Positions 42,625 to 51,621 of a stretch of DNA of 64,000 nucleotides are shown piece after piece. Both the position numbers and the translations under genes were made by a program. The notes under the pieces were generated by a model. The model did no database searches, was not told the DNA's origin, and saw nothing but the letters and a program-made list of their open reading frames with translations. This stretch comes from Rhodococcus sp. IEGM 1379 (GTDB taxonomy: Bacteria; Actinomycetota; Actinomycetes; Mycobacteriales; Mycobacteriaceae), in NCBI RefSeq assembly GCF_030056815.1, contig NZ_JASHKR010000006.1:115125-179124 (forward strand), given 5' to 3'. Each line of letters begins with the position of its first letter. The stretch's first letter is position 1.

Positions 42625-44160
42625 TTAGTTGACACACCGCGGCCCGCTGGATGCCGCGTCGATCGGAGGGCCGGGGGGAGCGGGCGTCGGACTGGTCTCG
42701 GTCGTGCTGGCAGAGTTCGACGTTGTGGAGGAGTTGGAATCGCTCGGCGACACGGAGTCGGCGGATTGCGGGCCGGAGTAGTCCGCGGCGAGAACGACGC
42801 GAACTGTGTTCGAAGACAACGACGAATCCGCTTTCACCGTCAGACCGCCGAGGGCGTCGGCGACAGCGAGTGCTGCGTCGTCGTCTGCGGACTTCGCGAA
42901 AACCGTGGATTCGGAGACACTTGCGCCGGTGTTGTTGCCGACCTTGCCCTCCTTGTACCCGAGGGCGCTCAGTGCCTCGGAGACACCGCTCGCAAGTCCG
43001 GCGATGTCACTCGCATTGGCGACGTCGACGGTGAACTTGGACGCATCGACAGTCGGTGCCGACGACGTCGTGGTTTCCTCGGTCGGGGCGTCCGCCCCGA
43101 CCAGGCTCGCGATGTACTTCTTCACATCCTTCGGATCGACCTTGACGATGGACTCGCCGTAGTCGGTCATCCCGTTGATGTCGAGCACAGGGATTGTCTC
43201 GAACTGAACTTTGCCGCCCGCGAGATTCTGCAGTTGCTTGGCGAATTCGATGATGTCCCAGTCGTCGTCGATGACAACCGAGCGTTCGACGGCGTTGGTC
43301 AACGAACCGAGTTTGCCGGGATCGCTCAGTGTTTTCGCGCTGAGGACCTTGCTGACGAGGGAGGCCATGAAGACCTGCTGACGGACGATGCGGTCGAGGT
43401 CGCCGCGGGGGAGATCGTGACGTTGCCGCACGAAGCTGAGGGCATCGGATCCGTCGAGAGTTTGTTCACCGGCCGGAAAGTTGGCGCCCGACATCGGTTC
43501 GTCGACCGCCGCGTTGAGGCAGACATCGACGCCGCCGACGGCATCGGTCAGGAGGACAAATCCGAGCAGACCGATCTCGGCGTAGTGGTCGACAGTGATG
43601 CCCGTCAGGTTCGAGACGGACTTGATCAGCGCGGTGCGGCCGGCTTCGGTGGATTTGCGATCGGCTTCCGAATCGCTGGCACCGTTGTTGACCAGACGCA
43701 GTCGCTCGGTCTCCTTTGTTGCACCGAAGGCGCCGTTGATCTTGGACATCCCGATGCCCGGGACGTTGACGTAGGCGTCGCGCGGGATGGAGATCGCGGT
43801 GGCGGAGCTGCCGTCGTTGGGTACGCGGATCAAGATGATCGTGTCGGTGTTGGACGCGACCTCCTCGCCGGCGCGCAACGAGTCCAACTCCTTCTGTGAG
43901 AGCGGATTTCCATGTGCATCAGTTCGGCTGTCGGTTCCCACCATCAGGATGTCGATGGCACCGTCCTTGCCGCCGCCCAAACCGAGGCCGCTCGCGGTGG
44001 CGAGACTGTTGCGGAGGGAGTCCACTCCGCGCCAAGCGAATCCGGTAACCAGTAGCACCAGCACCGACACAACGGCGACAGCAATCCGTCCCGGGCTCGT
44101 CTTCTGCCGAGCAGGCGCAGGTCGTGGACGTGCGCGGCGTGGCGGTTGCTGGTGTGACAC
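42625..44160 (-). CDS. lcp1: LytR-CpsA-Psr family protein, probable arabinogalactan-peptidoglycan ligase
   Basis: A 511-residue membrane-anchored enzyme. A proline/arginine-rich cytoplasmic N-terminus precedes one transmembrane segment (about 29-47), then the LCP domain (about 70-340) with the pyrophosphate-binding arginines (TDSRTDA; SIPRDAYVNVPG; RQRHDLPRGDLDRIVRQQ) and a C-terminal LytR_C domain (about 375-470). A Ser/Thr/Pro-rich tail ends in RCVN. Lcp1 of M. tuberculosis (Rv3267), in the same place beside rmlD and wbbL, attaches arabinogalactan to peptidoglycan. The start GTG at 44160 has TAACCT 6 bases upstream. Confidence 0.87.
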   Translation of the reverse strand: MSHQQPPRRARPRPAPARQKTSPGRIAVAVVSVLVLLVTGFAWRGVDSLRNSLATASGLGLGGGKDGAIDILMVGTDSRTDAHGNPLSQKELDSLRAGEEVASNTDTIILIRVPNDGSSATAISIPRDAYVNVPGIGMSKINGAFGATKETERLRLVNNGASDSEADRKSTEAGRTALIKSVSNLTGITVDHYAEIGLLGFVLLTDAVGGVDVCLNAAVDEPMSGANFPAGEQTLDGSDALSFVRQRHDLPRGDLDRIVRQQVFMASLVSKVLSAKTLSDPGKLGSLTNAVERSVVIDDDWDIIEFAKQLQNLAGGKVQFETIPVLDINGMTDYGESIVKVDPKDVKKYIASLVGADAPTEETTTSSAPTVDASKFTVDVANASDIAGLASGVSEALSALGYKEGKVGNNTGASVSESTVFAKSADDDAALAVADALGGLTVKADSSLSSNTVRVVLAADYSGPQSADSVSPSDSNSSTTSNSASTTETSPTPAPPGPPIDAASSGPRCVN

Positions 44161-44166
44161 CCACCC

Positions 44167-44172
44167 AGGTTA
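44167..44172 (-). promoter_or_regulatory. -10 element, leaderless lcp1
   Basis: Reverse-strand TAACCT ends 6 bases before the GTG at 44160. Confidence 0.45.
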
Positions 44173-44178
44173 CTGGTC

Positions 44179-44197
44179 TACCCGCGTGTCGCGGGTA
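44179..44197. promoter_or_regulatory. 19-bp dyad between lcp1 and rmlD
   Basis: TACCCGCG (44179-44186) and CGCGGGTA (44190-44197) are perfect arms around TGT. The dyad lies between the divergent starts at 44160 and 44227, next to the lcp1 -10 (44167-44172) and upstream of a CAAACT -10-like hexamer for rmlD (44214-44219). A shared operator is plausible. Confidence 0.5.
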
Positions 44198-44226
44198 CCT
44201 CGACGCGGCGTGCCAAACTGAACGGT

Positions 44227-45114
44227 GTGACGAATATCCTGCTCACCGGCGCCCGTGGACAACTCGGAACACGCATCGACACGCTGGCTCGTTCGGCGGG
44301 TCTCGACATTGCGGCGTTCGATTCGTCGCAGTGGGATATCGCCGACCTCAGCGCCGTCGAGCGGATAATGAGCTCGAACAACGTGACGCCGAACAGCGTG
44401 GTGATCAACTGCGCCGCCTACACGGGGGTGGATGCCGCGGAGTCCGACGAGGCGGCAGCTACCCGAGTCAACGCGGTCGGACCGGGCAACCTTGCCGGCG
44501 CCTGTGCTCGCGTCGGTGCTCGGCTCATCCACGTATCCACCGACTACGTCTTCCCCGGCGACGTACACATCCCTTACGAAACCGACGCACCCACCGGTCC
44601 GTCGACTGTGTACGGCCGCACCAAGTTGGCCGGTGAGGAGGCGGTGCGGGAGTCCGGGGCCGATTCTGCGATTGTTCGAACCGCCTGGGTGTACTCCGGC
44701 GAGGGCGGCGATTTTGTCGGCACCATGCGCAGGCTCGAAGCCGAGCGTGAGTTCGTCGACGTCGTTGACGACCAGGTCGGTTCACCCACCTACAGCCTCG
44801 ATCTTGCGGCCGGACTGCTCGAACTCGCCGCCCGACCCTTCACCGGCAGTGCGACGCTGCACGCCACCAACGCCGGGCAGGCCAGTTGGTTCGACCTGGC
44901 TCGCGCGGTGTTCGAGGAGATCGGAGCCGACCCCAACCGGGTCCGCCCGTGCAGCAGCGCGCAGTTTGTCCGCCCCGCCCCGCGCCCGGCGTATTCGGTC
45001 TTGTCCGGCCACGCGTGGGCGGCGGCCGGACTGAGCCCGCTGCGTCCGTGGCGTGAGGCGCTTCACGACGCTCTGGGGCGCGCACAGTTCGGGCGGAGCG
45101 CTGCGGGCGGCTAG
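44227..45114 (+). CDS. rmlD: dTDP-4-dehydrorhamnose reductase
   Basis: A 295-residue short-chain dehydrogenase of the RmlD type. The Rossmann motif TGARGQLG is at the N-terminus and the YxxxK pair in STVYGRTKLAGE. It makes dTDP-L-rhamnose, the donor for the rhamnosyl linker that joins arabinogalactan to peptidoglycan. The user of that sugar, WbbL, is the next gene. GTG at 44227 is the start. The stop codon TAG (45112-45114) forms part of the wbbL -10 element. Confidence 0.92.
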   Translation: MTNILLTGARGQLGTRIDTLARSAGLDIAAFDSSQWDIADLSAVERIMSSNNVTPNSVVINCAAYTGVDAAESDEAAATRVNAVGPGNLAGACARVGARLIHVSTDYVFPGDVHIPYETDAPTGPSTVYGRTKLAGEEAVRESGADSAIVRTAWVYSGEGGDFVGTMRRLEAEREFVDVVDDQVGSPTYSLDLAAGLLELAARPFTGSATLHATNAGQASWFDLARAVFEEIGADPNRVRPCSSAQFVRPAPRPAYSVLSGHAWAAAGLSPLRPWREALHDALGRAQFGRSAAGG

Positions 45115-45117
45115 GCT
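45112..45117 (+). promoter_or_regulatory. -10 element, leaderless wbbL (overlaps rmlD stop)
   Basis: TAGGCT lies 7 bases before the GTG at 45125 and begins with the rmlD stop codon. Confidence 0.45.
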
Positions 45118-45124
45118 GACCGGC

Positions 45125-46042
45125 GTGAGTCCCAAGCTGGCCGTGGTAACGGTGACCTACTCGCCAGGCGAGCATCTCGAGAACTTTTTGAGCACACTCG
45201 CTGTGGCGACGACAGAAAAACCCCAGGTCATCATGGCCGACAATGGGTCGACCGATGGAGCCCCCGAGGCTGCTGAGGCGAAGTACGAGCATGCCCGACT
45301 GCTCCGTACGGGTGGAAATATCGGTTACGGCGGTGCCATAAATCGGGCCGTCGCGGAGGTCGATCCTGCGATCGAATTCATCGTCATTTCCAATCCGGAC
45401 GTCCAATGGGCACCTGGTTCACTCGACAAATTGGTCGCTGCGGCAGATCGGTGGCCAAGGGCCGGTGCACTCGGGCCCAAGGTCCTCGAACTCGACGGCA
45501 GTGTCTATCCGTCAGCGCGAGCGGTTCCCGACATCGCCTCCGGCGCGGGGCACGCAATTCTGGGAACCGTGTGGCCGAAGAATCCCTGGACCACTCGATA
45601 CCGCCAGGAAAATGAGGCTCTGACCGAGCGGGCCGTCGGCTGGCTGTCCGGCTCGTGCCTGTTGGTTCGACGGGACGCATTCGACGCCATCTCCGGATTC
45701 GACTCCCGCTACTTCATGTACATGGAAGACGTCGATTTCGGCGATCGTCTCGGAAAAGCGGGGTGGCTCAACGTTTTTATGCCCTCGGCTGAGGTGACTC
45801 ACGCGAAAGGGCATGCGGCAGGCCGCCATCCGGAGTTGATGTTGCCGGCGCACCATCGCAGTGCGTACCGTTTCCAAGCCGACCGCCATCCACACTGGTG
45901 GCAGGCGCCGCTGCGTCTCGCCCTGCGCGGCGGACTGGCCGTGCGATCCAAGATCGCAGTGGCATCCGCAGTACGTGCGCGCGGTCGCACCGAAAACTCG
46001 ACCGACAACACTTCAGTTTCGAATCATGGGGGACAACGATGA
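45125..46042 (+). CDS. wbbL: dTDP-Rha: decaprenyl-PP-GlcNAc rhamnosyltransferase
   Basis: A 305-residue GT2-family glycosyltransferase. It has the nucleotide-binding start AVVTVTYSPGEHLENFL, the ADNGSTDGAPE loop, the SNPDVQWAPG metal-binding region and the acceptor-side EDVDFGDRL. It adds rhamnose to polyprenyl-PP-GlcNAc to make the mycolyl-arabinogalactan-peptidoglycan linker. rmlD upstream makes its donor. GTG at 45125 has a leaderless TAGGCT. The stop overlaps the manC start (ATGA). It is equivalent to WbbL1 (Rv3265c). Confidence 0.9.
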   Translation: MSPKLAVVTVTYSPGEHLENFLSTLAVATTEKPQVIMADNGSTDGAPEAAEAKYEHARLLRTGGNIGYGGAINRAVAEVDPAIEFIVISNPDVQWAPGSLDKLVAAADRWPRAGALGPKVLELDGSVYPSARAVPDIASGAGHAILGTVWPKNPWTTRYRQENEALTERAVGWLSGSCLLVRRDAFDAISGFDSRYFMYMEDVDFGDRLGKAGWLNVFMPSAEVTHAKGHAAGRHPELMLPAHHRSAYRFQADRHPHWWQAPLRLALRGGLAVRSKIAVASAVRARGRTENSTDNTSVSNHGGQR

Positions 46043-47118
46043 CCGAACCGAATCCGACCGACGCCGTAATCCTGGTAGGAGGCAAGGGCACTCGTCTGCG
46101 CCCGTTGACCTTGTCGGCGCCCAAGCCGATGCTGCCGACCGCAGGCTTACCATTTCTGACGCACCTGCTTGCGCGGATCGAAGCCGCCGGAATCAAGCAT
46201 GTCGTGCTCGGCACCTCGTTCAAAGCGGAGGTGTTCGAGGACTACTTCGGTGACGGTTCCAAGATGGGGCTCGAGATCGACTACGTCTTCGAAACGGAAC
46301 CGCTCGGAACGGGTGGCGGCATTCGCAACGTCCTCCCGAAACTGCGCGGCGACAACATCATGGTGTTCAACGGCGACGTGCTCGGCGGCACCGACCTGAA
46401 CGGGATTCTCGACACCCACGCCAAGACGGATGCAGATGTGACTCTGCACCTCGTCCGTGTCGGCGATCCCCGTGCATTCGGTTGCGTTCCCACCGACGAC
46501 GACGGTCGGGTATCCGCGTTCCTGGAGAAGACGCAGGATCCGCCCACCGATCAGATCAATGCCGGTTGCTACGTCTTCAAGCGCGAGATCATCGAGCAGA
46601 TCCCCGCGGGACGCCCGGTCTCCGTCGAGCGTGAGGTTTTCCCCGCACTGTTGTCCGAGGGCAAGCGTGTCTTCGGCCACGTCGACTCGTCGTACTGGCG
46701 TGACATGGGTACCCCGGAAGACTTCGTTCGTGGTTCCGCAGACCTGGTGCGCGGTATCGCGCCTTCGCCAGCTCTCGACGGCCCGCGCGGTGAGGCCCTG
46801 GTACATCCGGGCGCCGGCATTGCTCCCGGTGCGGTACTGATCGGCGGCACGGTTGTCGGTCGCGGCGCAGAAGTAGGAGCCGGTGCGCGCCTCGACGGCG
46901 CCATTCTGTTCGACGGCGCAGTGGTTGAGGCAGGCGCAACAGTGGAACGGTCCATCATCGGTTTCGGAGCCAGGATCGGACCCCGCGCGCTGATACGTGA
47001 CGCCGTGATCGGTGACGGTGCCGACGTCGGTGCTCGTTGTGAGCTGCTCCGCGGTGCCCGCGTGTGGCCGGGCGTGACACTGCCGGACGGCGGCGTGCGT
47101 TTCAGCACAGACGTGTGA
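46039..47118 (+). CDS. manC: Mannose-1-phosphate guanylyltransferase
   Basis: A 359-residue nucleotidyltransferase. The N-terminal domain has VGGKGTRLRPLTLSAPKPM and the catalytic FNGDVLGGTDL; a left-handed beta-helix of hexapeptide repeats occupies about 255-355. It makes GDP-mannose from mannose-1-phosphate and GTP, feeding phosphatidylinositol mannosides, lipomannan and glycoproteins. The homologue Rv3264c is often called manB in mycobacterial annotation; I use manC for the activity. ATG at 46039 overlaps the wbbL stop by four bases. manB and manA lie 6-9 kb downstream. Confidence 0.9.
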   Translation: MTEPNPTDAVILVGGKGTRLRPLTLSAPKPMLPTAGLPFLTHLLARIEAAGIKHVVLGTSFKAEVFEDYFGDGSKMGLEIDYVFETEPLGTGGGIRNVLPKLRGDNIMVFNGDVLGGTDLNGILDTHAKTDADVTLHLVRVGDPRAFGCVPTDDDGRVSAFLEKTQDPPTDQINAGCYVFKREIIEQIPAGRPVSVEREVFPALLSEGKRVFGHVDSSYWRDMGTPEDFVRGSADLVRGIAPSPALDGPRGEALVHPGAGIAPGAVLIGGTVVGRGAEVGAGARLDGAILFDGAVVEAGATVERSIIGFGARIGPRALIRDAVIGDGADVGARCELLRGARVWPGVTLPDGGVRFSTDV

Positions 47119-47148
47119 CCGCGCCGTTGCGGCTGGGATACTGATGGG

Positions 47149-47922
47149 ATGACTTCATTTCCGAGCCGGTACGTCGCTCTCGGTGATTCGTTCACCGAGG
47201 GCGTCGGCGATGCAGACGAGCGCTTTCCCAACGGCTTACGAGGTTGGGCTGACCGCGTCGCCGAGCAGTTGGCGAGCCGCAATCCCGATTTCCGCTACGC
47301 CAATCTTGCTGTCCGTGGCCGTTTGCTCGGTCCGATCATCGAAGAGCAGCTTGCGCCGGCACTGGCCCTGAAGCCGGATCTGGTGTCCATCTACGCCGGC
47401 GGAAACGACATGATGCGTCCGAAGTTGGATCTCGACGCGTTGGTCGATCATTACGACACTGCGATAGCGCAGCTCACGGAATCTGGTGCGCGCGTCCTGA
47501 TGTTCACCGCGTACGACACCGGATGGTCGGCGTTCTTCGGCAAACTTCGTGGCCGCATGGCGATCTACAACGAATTGGTTCGTGAAGTTGCCGACCGTCA
47601 CGGCGCGACCATCGTCGACTTCTGGCGGTTCGACGAATACCAGGACTTGCGGATGTGGGACTTCGATCGGCTACACATGTCGCCGGCCGGGCATCAGAAC
47701 ATGGCTACCCGTGTATTGGACGCGATCGGTGTCGACCACGATCTCACCCCGCCGGATCTCGGTCCCGCACCGGTGCTGTCCAAAGCGGAGACCCGGGCCG
47801 AAGACCGTGCATGGACCCGAGAGTTCTTGGTGCCGTGGGTAGCTCGACGCGTCAAGGGAACCTCCTCCGGCGACGGCGTCAGCGCCAAGTGGCCGGAACT
47901 TGCTCAGGCCTTACAATCCTGA
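47149..47922 (+). CDS. SGNH/GDSL hydrolase
   Basis: A 257-residue SGNH hydrolase. Block I is VALGDSFTEGVGD (catalytic serine), block III YAGGNDMMRP and block V DRLHMSPAGHQ (catalytic Asp and His). No signal peptide is seen, so it is cytoplasmic. Substrates of such family members (esters, acylated sugars) vary and none can be inferred. A GATACT -10-like hexamer lies 6 bases before the ATG. The gene ends 7 bases before the convergent NUDIX gene. Confidence 0.88.
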   Translation: MTSFPSRYVALGDSFTEGVGDADERFPNGLRGWADRVAEQLASRNPDFRYANLAVRGRLLGPIIEEQLAPALALKPDLVSIYAGGNDMMRPKLDLDALVDHYDTAIAQLTESGARVLMFTAYDTGWSAFFGKLRGRMAIYNELVREVADRHGATIVDFWRFDEYQDLRMWDFDRLHMSPAGHQNMATRVLDAIGVDHDLTPPDLGPAPVLSKAETRAEDRAWTREFLVPWVARRVKGTSSGDGVSAKWPELAQALQS

Positions 47923-47929
47923 CAGGTTT

Positions 47930-48490
47930 TCAGTCCTGACTCAGGCGAGTGCGGGCCAACGCGATCAAATGGTCGATGGTCTCGCGTTCCGCTGACTCCG
48001 GGAGTGCGTCGACGGGCCACCACCTTAGGTCCGTCGACTCCTCACTGCGCACGATCGGCGAATTTTCCGGTGCCACAACAAGAAACCTCAGGTCGAGGTG
48101 CCGCGTCGGAACGCCCAGTGAGCAGGTGATCGGATGGGTGTGTGCCGAGAGTAGTGCGGGATCGATGCGGAGATCGTGGATACCCGATTCCTCGCGGGCC
48201 TCGCGCAGAGCCGAGTCGACCACGCTGTCGTCTTCCGGTTCACAATGCCCGCCGAGTTGGATCCACCGACCCACCCGTGGATGCAGAGTCAGCAAGACGT
48301 GTCGACCACTCTCGTCGAGAACCAACGACGACGCGGTGATGTGTCCGGGCGCATGACGACGGAGGCAACCGTCGGGTGCCGAATCGAGAAACGCCAACAT
48401 GGTGTGCCGTAAGGACTCATCGTGATCGGAGGGCGTAATCCAGCCCTCCAGAACACTTTTGGCGGAGGTGTGCAGGGACTCGGCGCTCAC
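47930..48490 (-). CDS. NUDIX hydrolase
   Basis: A 186-residue NUDIX protein. The box is [20 protein letters not shown], continuing into EESGIHD, which fits GX5EX7REUXEEXGU. An N-terminal extension of about 60 residues precedes it. It overlaps the fbiB stop by four bases and is therefore the third gene of the fbiA-fbiB operon. That suggests, but does not show, a role in F420 or guanine-nucleotide housekeeping; PPi or GDP-type by-products are produced in F420 synthesis. No substrate can be read from the sequence. Confidence 0.85.
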   Translation of the reverse strand: MSAESLHTSAKSVLEGWITPSDHDESLRHTMLAFLDSAPDGCLRRHAPGHITASSLVLDESGRHVLLTLHPRVGRWIQLGGHCEPEDDSVVDSALREAREESGIHDLRIDPALLSAHTHPITCSLGVPTRHLDLRFLVVAPENSPIVRSEESTDLRWWPVDALPESAERETIDHLIALARTRLSQD

Positions 48491-49836
48491 AGCTCTACCA
48501 AGGCGTCGCCAGGTGCGGAGGCCTCACGCACAGTGAGCGGTTCGAGCGGATGGCCGATGGCAACAGCGCCGAGTGGCTGCCAATCAGCGGGAAGCCCCAA
48601 CAGTTCTCGTACCGCATCGGCCGCGAAAATCGTCGACCCGATCCAGCAACTCCCGACCTCGCGAGTCGCGAGTGCAACCAGCAATCCCTGCACTGCCGCT
48701 CCCGCAGCAACCGTGAACATCGTGGACTCGGCAGCGGTACGACGGTCGTCGGGATAACTGTGCGCACCATCGGGGACACAGAACGGGATGACCACTTCGG
48801 GGGCGTCGAAAAGGATGTTGCCGCGCGCTACGCGGGCCCGGATCGATTCCTCGCTCCGTCCGTCGGCGCGCAGATCCGCAGTCCAGAGTTCGCGCAACGC
48901 GTCGAGTAGTTGCGCGCGAATTTCCTTGGTGCGCAACCACACAAAACGAACCGGGCGGGTGTGGTGCGGTGCCGGAGCCGTGAGTGCCTCGGCGATGGAC
49001 GCGCGAATGAGTTCGGCGTCGACGGGTTCCTCGGTGAACTGACGAACGGAACGACGGAGAAGCAGCGCCTGGCCGCGGCCCATTGCGGTGGCTTCCGCGG
49101 TGCCGAGCCAGAACAGATCCTCCGGCCCGCGGCGGATGAGGTCTTGGCCGGTGGAACCGTCGTCCTCGAAGCGCAAGCCGCGTACTACCGCCACGGGCAC
49201 ACCACCGAGCTTGCCCTTGACCAGATCGCCGGCTGCCGCGATTTCGTCGGCCACGGCGATCTCGGTGACGACAAGGTCGTTGCCCTGACTGTCCTGAGCG
49301 CCGAGGTACCCGTGCAGAACGGGAATTCCGGCGGAGCCGATGGCCGCATCGGTCTGCCCGTTGCGCCACGCGCGGCCCATCGTGTCGGTGACCACGACAG
49401 CCACGGACTTGCCGGTGCTCGTGAGTATCCGCGCACGCAGCGATGCGGCACTGGCATCCGGATCCACTGGCAGTAGCGCCAATTCCGCGCCGTCGACATT
49501 GGAGCCGTCGATGCCTGACGCGGCTTGGACGATCCCGAGCTTGTTCTCGGTGATGAGGGTTCGGCCCTTGCGTGCGACGACGCGTACGGCTTCCTGGTCG
49601 ACGAGAATGCGTCGGGCGGCGTCGCGCTCCTCGGGGTCGGTCGGAGAGGCGACGATGCGACCTTCGACCTTCGAGAACACCTTGCTCGTCACGACAAGTA
49701 CGTCACCGTTTTCGAGCCAGGGTGTAGCTGCGATGAGCGCGGCAGCCAAGTCGTCTCCCGGCCGGAATTCCGGAAGTCCCGGTACCGGAATCACTTCGAT
49801 GGCTGCGCCGGGGGAGTGATCATCTGGGGCCGTCAC
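48487..49836 (-). CDS. fbiB: Coenzyme F420:L-glutamate ligase with C-terminal nitroreductase-like domain
   Basis: A 449-residue bifunctional protein. The N-terminal CofE-like domain (about 1-245) adds glutamates to F420-0 with GTP, and contains [15 protein letters not shown] and GIDGSN. The C-terminal FMN-binding nitroreductase-like domain (about 255-449; [25 protein letters not shown]) reduces dehydro-F420 and supports polyglutamylation. Both parts are intact. The start overlaps the fbiA stop (GTGA). F420 is used by many actinobacterial reductases. Confidence 0.94.
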   Translation of the reverse strand: MTAPDDHSPGAAIEVIPVPGLPEFRPGDDLAAALIAATPWLENGDVLVVTSKVFSKVEGRIVASPTDPEERDAARRILVDQEAVRVVARKGRTLITENKLGIVQAASGIDGSNVDGAELALLPVDPDASAASLRARILTSTGKSVAVVVTDTMGRAWRNGQTDAAIGSAGIPVLHGYLGAQDSQGNDLVVTEIAVADEIAAAGDLVKGKLGGVPVAVVRGLRFEDDGSTGQDLIRRGPEDLFWLGTAEATAMGRGQALLLRRSVRQFTEEPVDAELIRASIAEALTAPAPHHTRPVRFVWLRTKEIRAQLLDALRELWTADLRADGRSEESIRARVARGNILFDAPEVVIPFCVPDGAHSYPDDRRTAAESTMFTVAAGAAVQGLLVALATREVGSCWIGSTIFAADAVRELLGLPADWQPLGAVAIGHPLEPLTVREASAPGDALVEL

Positions 49837-50825
49837 AGCGATACCCCGGCGATGTCGAAGGCGGTCCGGACCATGTCCGCGGTCGCTGCGGGCGACGTCA
49901 TGATCAGGGGGATGCTGCGCACGTCCACTCCGTCGACAGTGGCAGCGTCACCTTCGTCGATCAGCCAGCCGTCGAGAATGCCGTTGATCGACCGTGCGCC
50001 GTAATGGCGACCGATCGATTCGGACGTGGTTTCGACGCCGATGACCTCGAGGCATTCGTCCGCCATGCCGCGCAACGGTTTTCCGGCAATCACGGGGGAG
50101 AGTCCGATCACCTTTGCCGACGTCGTACGTAGTGCGCCGCGGATGCCGGGGACGGCGAGAATCGCGCCGACACTGACCACGGGGTTGGAGGGAGCGATCA
50201 AGACTATGTCGGCGTTCTCGATCGCCTCGATCACTCCGGGAGCCGGCTTGGCCTGCTCGGCGCCGACGTGCGCGAAGCTGTGTGTGGGGACCTGGGCACG
50301 GTGGCGTACCCACCATTCCTGGAAGTGAATTGCTTTCTGCTCACCGTCTTCGGGGTCGGTGATGACGACGTGCGTCTCACTGCGGTCGTCGCTGACGGGA
50401 ATTAAATCGACTCCCGGATTCCAGCGATTGCACAATGCCTCCGTGATTGCCGAAAGTGGATACCCGGTTCGCAGCATCTGGCTTCGAATCAAATGAGTAG
50501 CGATATCTCGATCGCCGAGGCCGAACCAATCCGGCTTGGCGCCGTAGGCTGCGAGCTCTTCTTTTGCGTTCCAACTCTCGCCGGCGTGGCCCCACCCGCG
50601 CTCGGTGTCGATGCCGCCGCCGAGGGTGTACATGCAGGTATCGAGGTCGGGGCAGATGCGCAGCCCGTGCATCCAGACGTCGTCCCCGACGTTGACAACC
50701 GCCGTGATCCGATGCGGGCCTTCATATTTCTCGAGCGTTTCGCCACCAGAGATGCTGAGCGCATGTTGCACTCCTTGGAGGAAACGAGCTCCACCGACGC
50801 CGCCAACCAACACAGTCACGTTCAC
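49833..50825 (-). CDS. fbiA: 2-phospho-L-lactate transferase (CofD/FbiA)
   Basis: A 330-residue CofD-type enzyme. It begins [18 protein letters not shown] with the nucleotide-binding glycines and includes [19 protein letters not shown] and [13 protein letters not shown]. It transfers a phospholactyl or phosphoenolpyruvyl group onto Fo to give F420-0 or dehydro-F420-0. It is first in fbiA-fbiB-NUDIX. GTG at 50825 has TAGTCT 7 bases upstream, predicting a leaderless mRNA. It is divergent from whiB2. Confidence 0.94.
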   Translation of the reverse strand: MNVTVLVGGVGGARFLQGVQHALSISGGETLEKYEGPHRITAVVNVGDDVWMHGLRICPDLDTCMYTLGGGIDTERGWGHAGESWNAKEELAAYGAKPDWFGLGDRDIATHLIRSQMLRTGYPLSAITEALCNRWNPGVDLIPVSDDRSETHVVITDPEDGEQKAIHFQEWWVRHRAQVPTHSFAHVGAEQAKPAPGVIEAIENADIVLIAPSNPVVSVGAILAVPGIRGALRTTSAKVIGLSPVIAGKPLRGMADECLEVIGVETTSESIGRHYGARSINGILDGWLIDEGDAATVDGVDVRSIPLIMTSPAATADMVRTAFDIAGVSL

Positions 50826-50832
50826 TTGACAA

Positions 50833-50838
50833 AGACTA
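50833..50838 (-). promoter_or_regulatory. -10 element, leaderless fbiA
   Basis: Reverse-strand TAGTCT ends 7 bases before the GTG at 50825. Confidence 0.5.
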
Positions 50839-50904
50839 GGCGGTGCTCGATCTGTCGTGCCCGCTGGGCAGTCGGTCGGCTGCGAATTTCGGGCCGGAAT
50901 ACTA

Positions 50905-51029
50905 ATGGATTGATATGGATTAGCTTGACCGCGACACGCTGGACGTGTGTAATCTCAAATGTGTCATTCCACCGTTGCTACCGAGATCACGTGCAGCGGG
51001 ACCAAATTCGAACGTAGTTTCGAATGGTC
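50905..51029 (+). promoter_or_regulatory. whiB2 upstream region: direct repeats, promoter candidate and hairpin
   Basis: Part of the 267-base fbiA-whiB2 gap. ATGGATT occurs at 50905-50911 and 50915-50921, ten bases apart. TTGACC (50925-50930) and TAATCT (50950-50955) form a promoter candidate with 19-base spacing. A hairpin follows: GACCA (51000-51004), TTCGAA (51007-51012), loop CGTAGT, TTCGAA (51019-51024), TGGTC (51025-51029), with an AA bulge. The leader would be about 130 bases, so the hairpin would be in the 5' untranslated RNA. Confidence 0.45.
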
Positions 51030-51092
51030 AACGGGGTGGGGTTGAATAAACGGAGTGAAATTCTGCGCTATTACAGGTGAGGAGGCGGAACG

Positions 51093-51485
51093 GTGCCCAA
51101 TGAAAATGTCGAGATCAGTTCTCTCGCAATGACAGTGAGCTACGAACCGCAGACCGATTCCGGAGCGGGCGCAGCAGAAGGTGCTTGCAGCAGTGGTTTC
51201 GAAGCAGTGAGTACTCGGCCCGTGCTGAGTCTCGTGACTGGATTCGAGGAACTGTTCGACACCATCGAGGATCAGTGGCAGGAGCGCGCACTGTGTGCGC
51301 AAACCGATCCCGAAGCGTTCTTCCCCGAAAAGGGTGGATCGACTCGGGAGGCCAAGAGAATCTGCCTCGGCTGTGAGGTTCGTGACGAGTGCCTCGATTA
51401 CGCACTCGCCAATGACGAACGATTCGGTATCTGGGGAGGGTTGTCGGAGCGCGAGCGGCGACGCCTGAAGCGGGGAATCATCTGA
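51093..51485 (+). CDS. whiB2: WhiB-family iron-sulfur regulator (WhiB2/WhmD)
   Basis: A 130-residue WhiB protein. Cys68, Cys91, Cys94 and Cys100 (C-X22-C-X2-C-X5-C) bind a [4Fe-4S] cluster, followed by GIWGG at 112-116 and a basic tail (ERERRRLKRGII) for DNA contact. WhmD/WhiB2 is needed for septation in mycobacteria. GTG at 51093 has GGAGG 7 bases upstream. The N-terminal 50 residues are variable. Unlike many neighbours it has a long leader with a hairpin, and two hairpins follow its stop. Confidence 0.92.
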   Translation: MPNENVEISSLAMTVSYEPQTDSGAGAAEGACSSGFEAVSTRPVLSLVTGFEELFDTIEDQWQERALCAQTDPEAFFPEKGGSTREAKRICLGCEVRDECLDYALANDERFGIWGGLSERERRRLKRGII

Positions 51486-51503
51486 TCTCCTGCTGAATCG
51501 GTT

Positions 51504-51566
51504 CCGTCAGCGTCGGGGCTGACGGATGGTCTGCGAAGTCTGACCTGCAACGGGGAATTGCAGGTC
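51504..51566. terminator. Two hairpins between whiB2 and the convergent metallopeptidase-like gene
   Basis: First stem: CCGTCAGC (51504-51511) with GCTGACGG (51518-51525), loop GTCGGG. Second stem: GACCTGCAA (51542-51550) with TTGCAGGTC (51558-51566). Both are perfect. Lying between two convergent genes, they probably end transcription from both sides; T-runs are weak. Confidence 0.65.
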
Positions 51567-51621
51567 GTACACAGACTTTCGGTTTTCATCATGCTCGGTT
51601 TTTGTCAAGTTCAGTATTCAA

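Noticed and set aside
47900..47945. Direct TCCTGAC repeats between the SGNH and NUDIX genes as a terminator
   Set aside because: They are direct, not inverted, and overlap coding ends.
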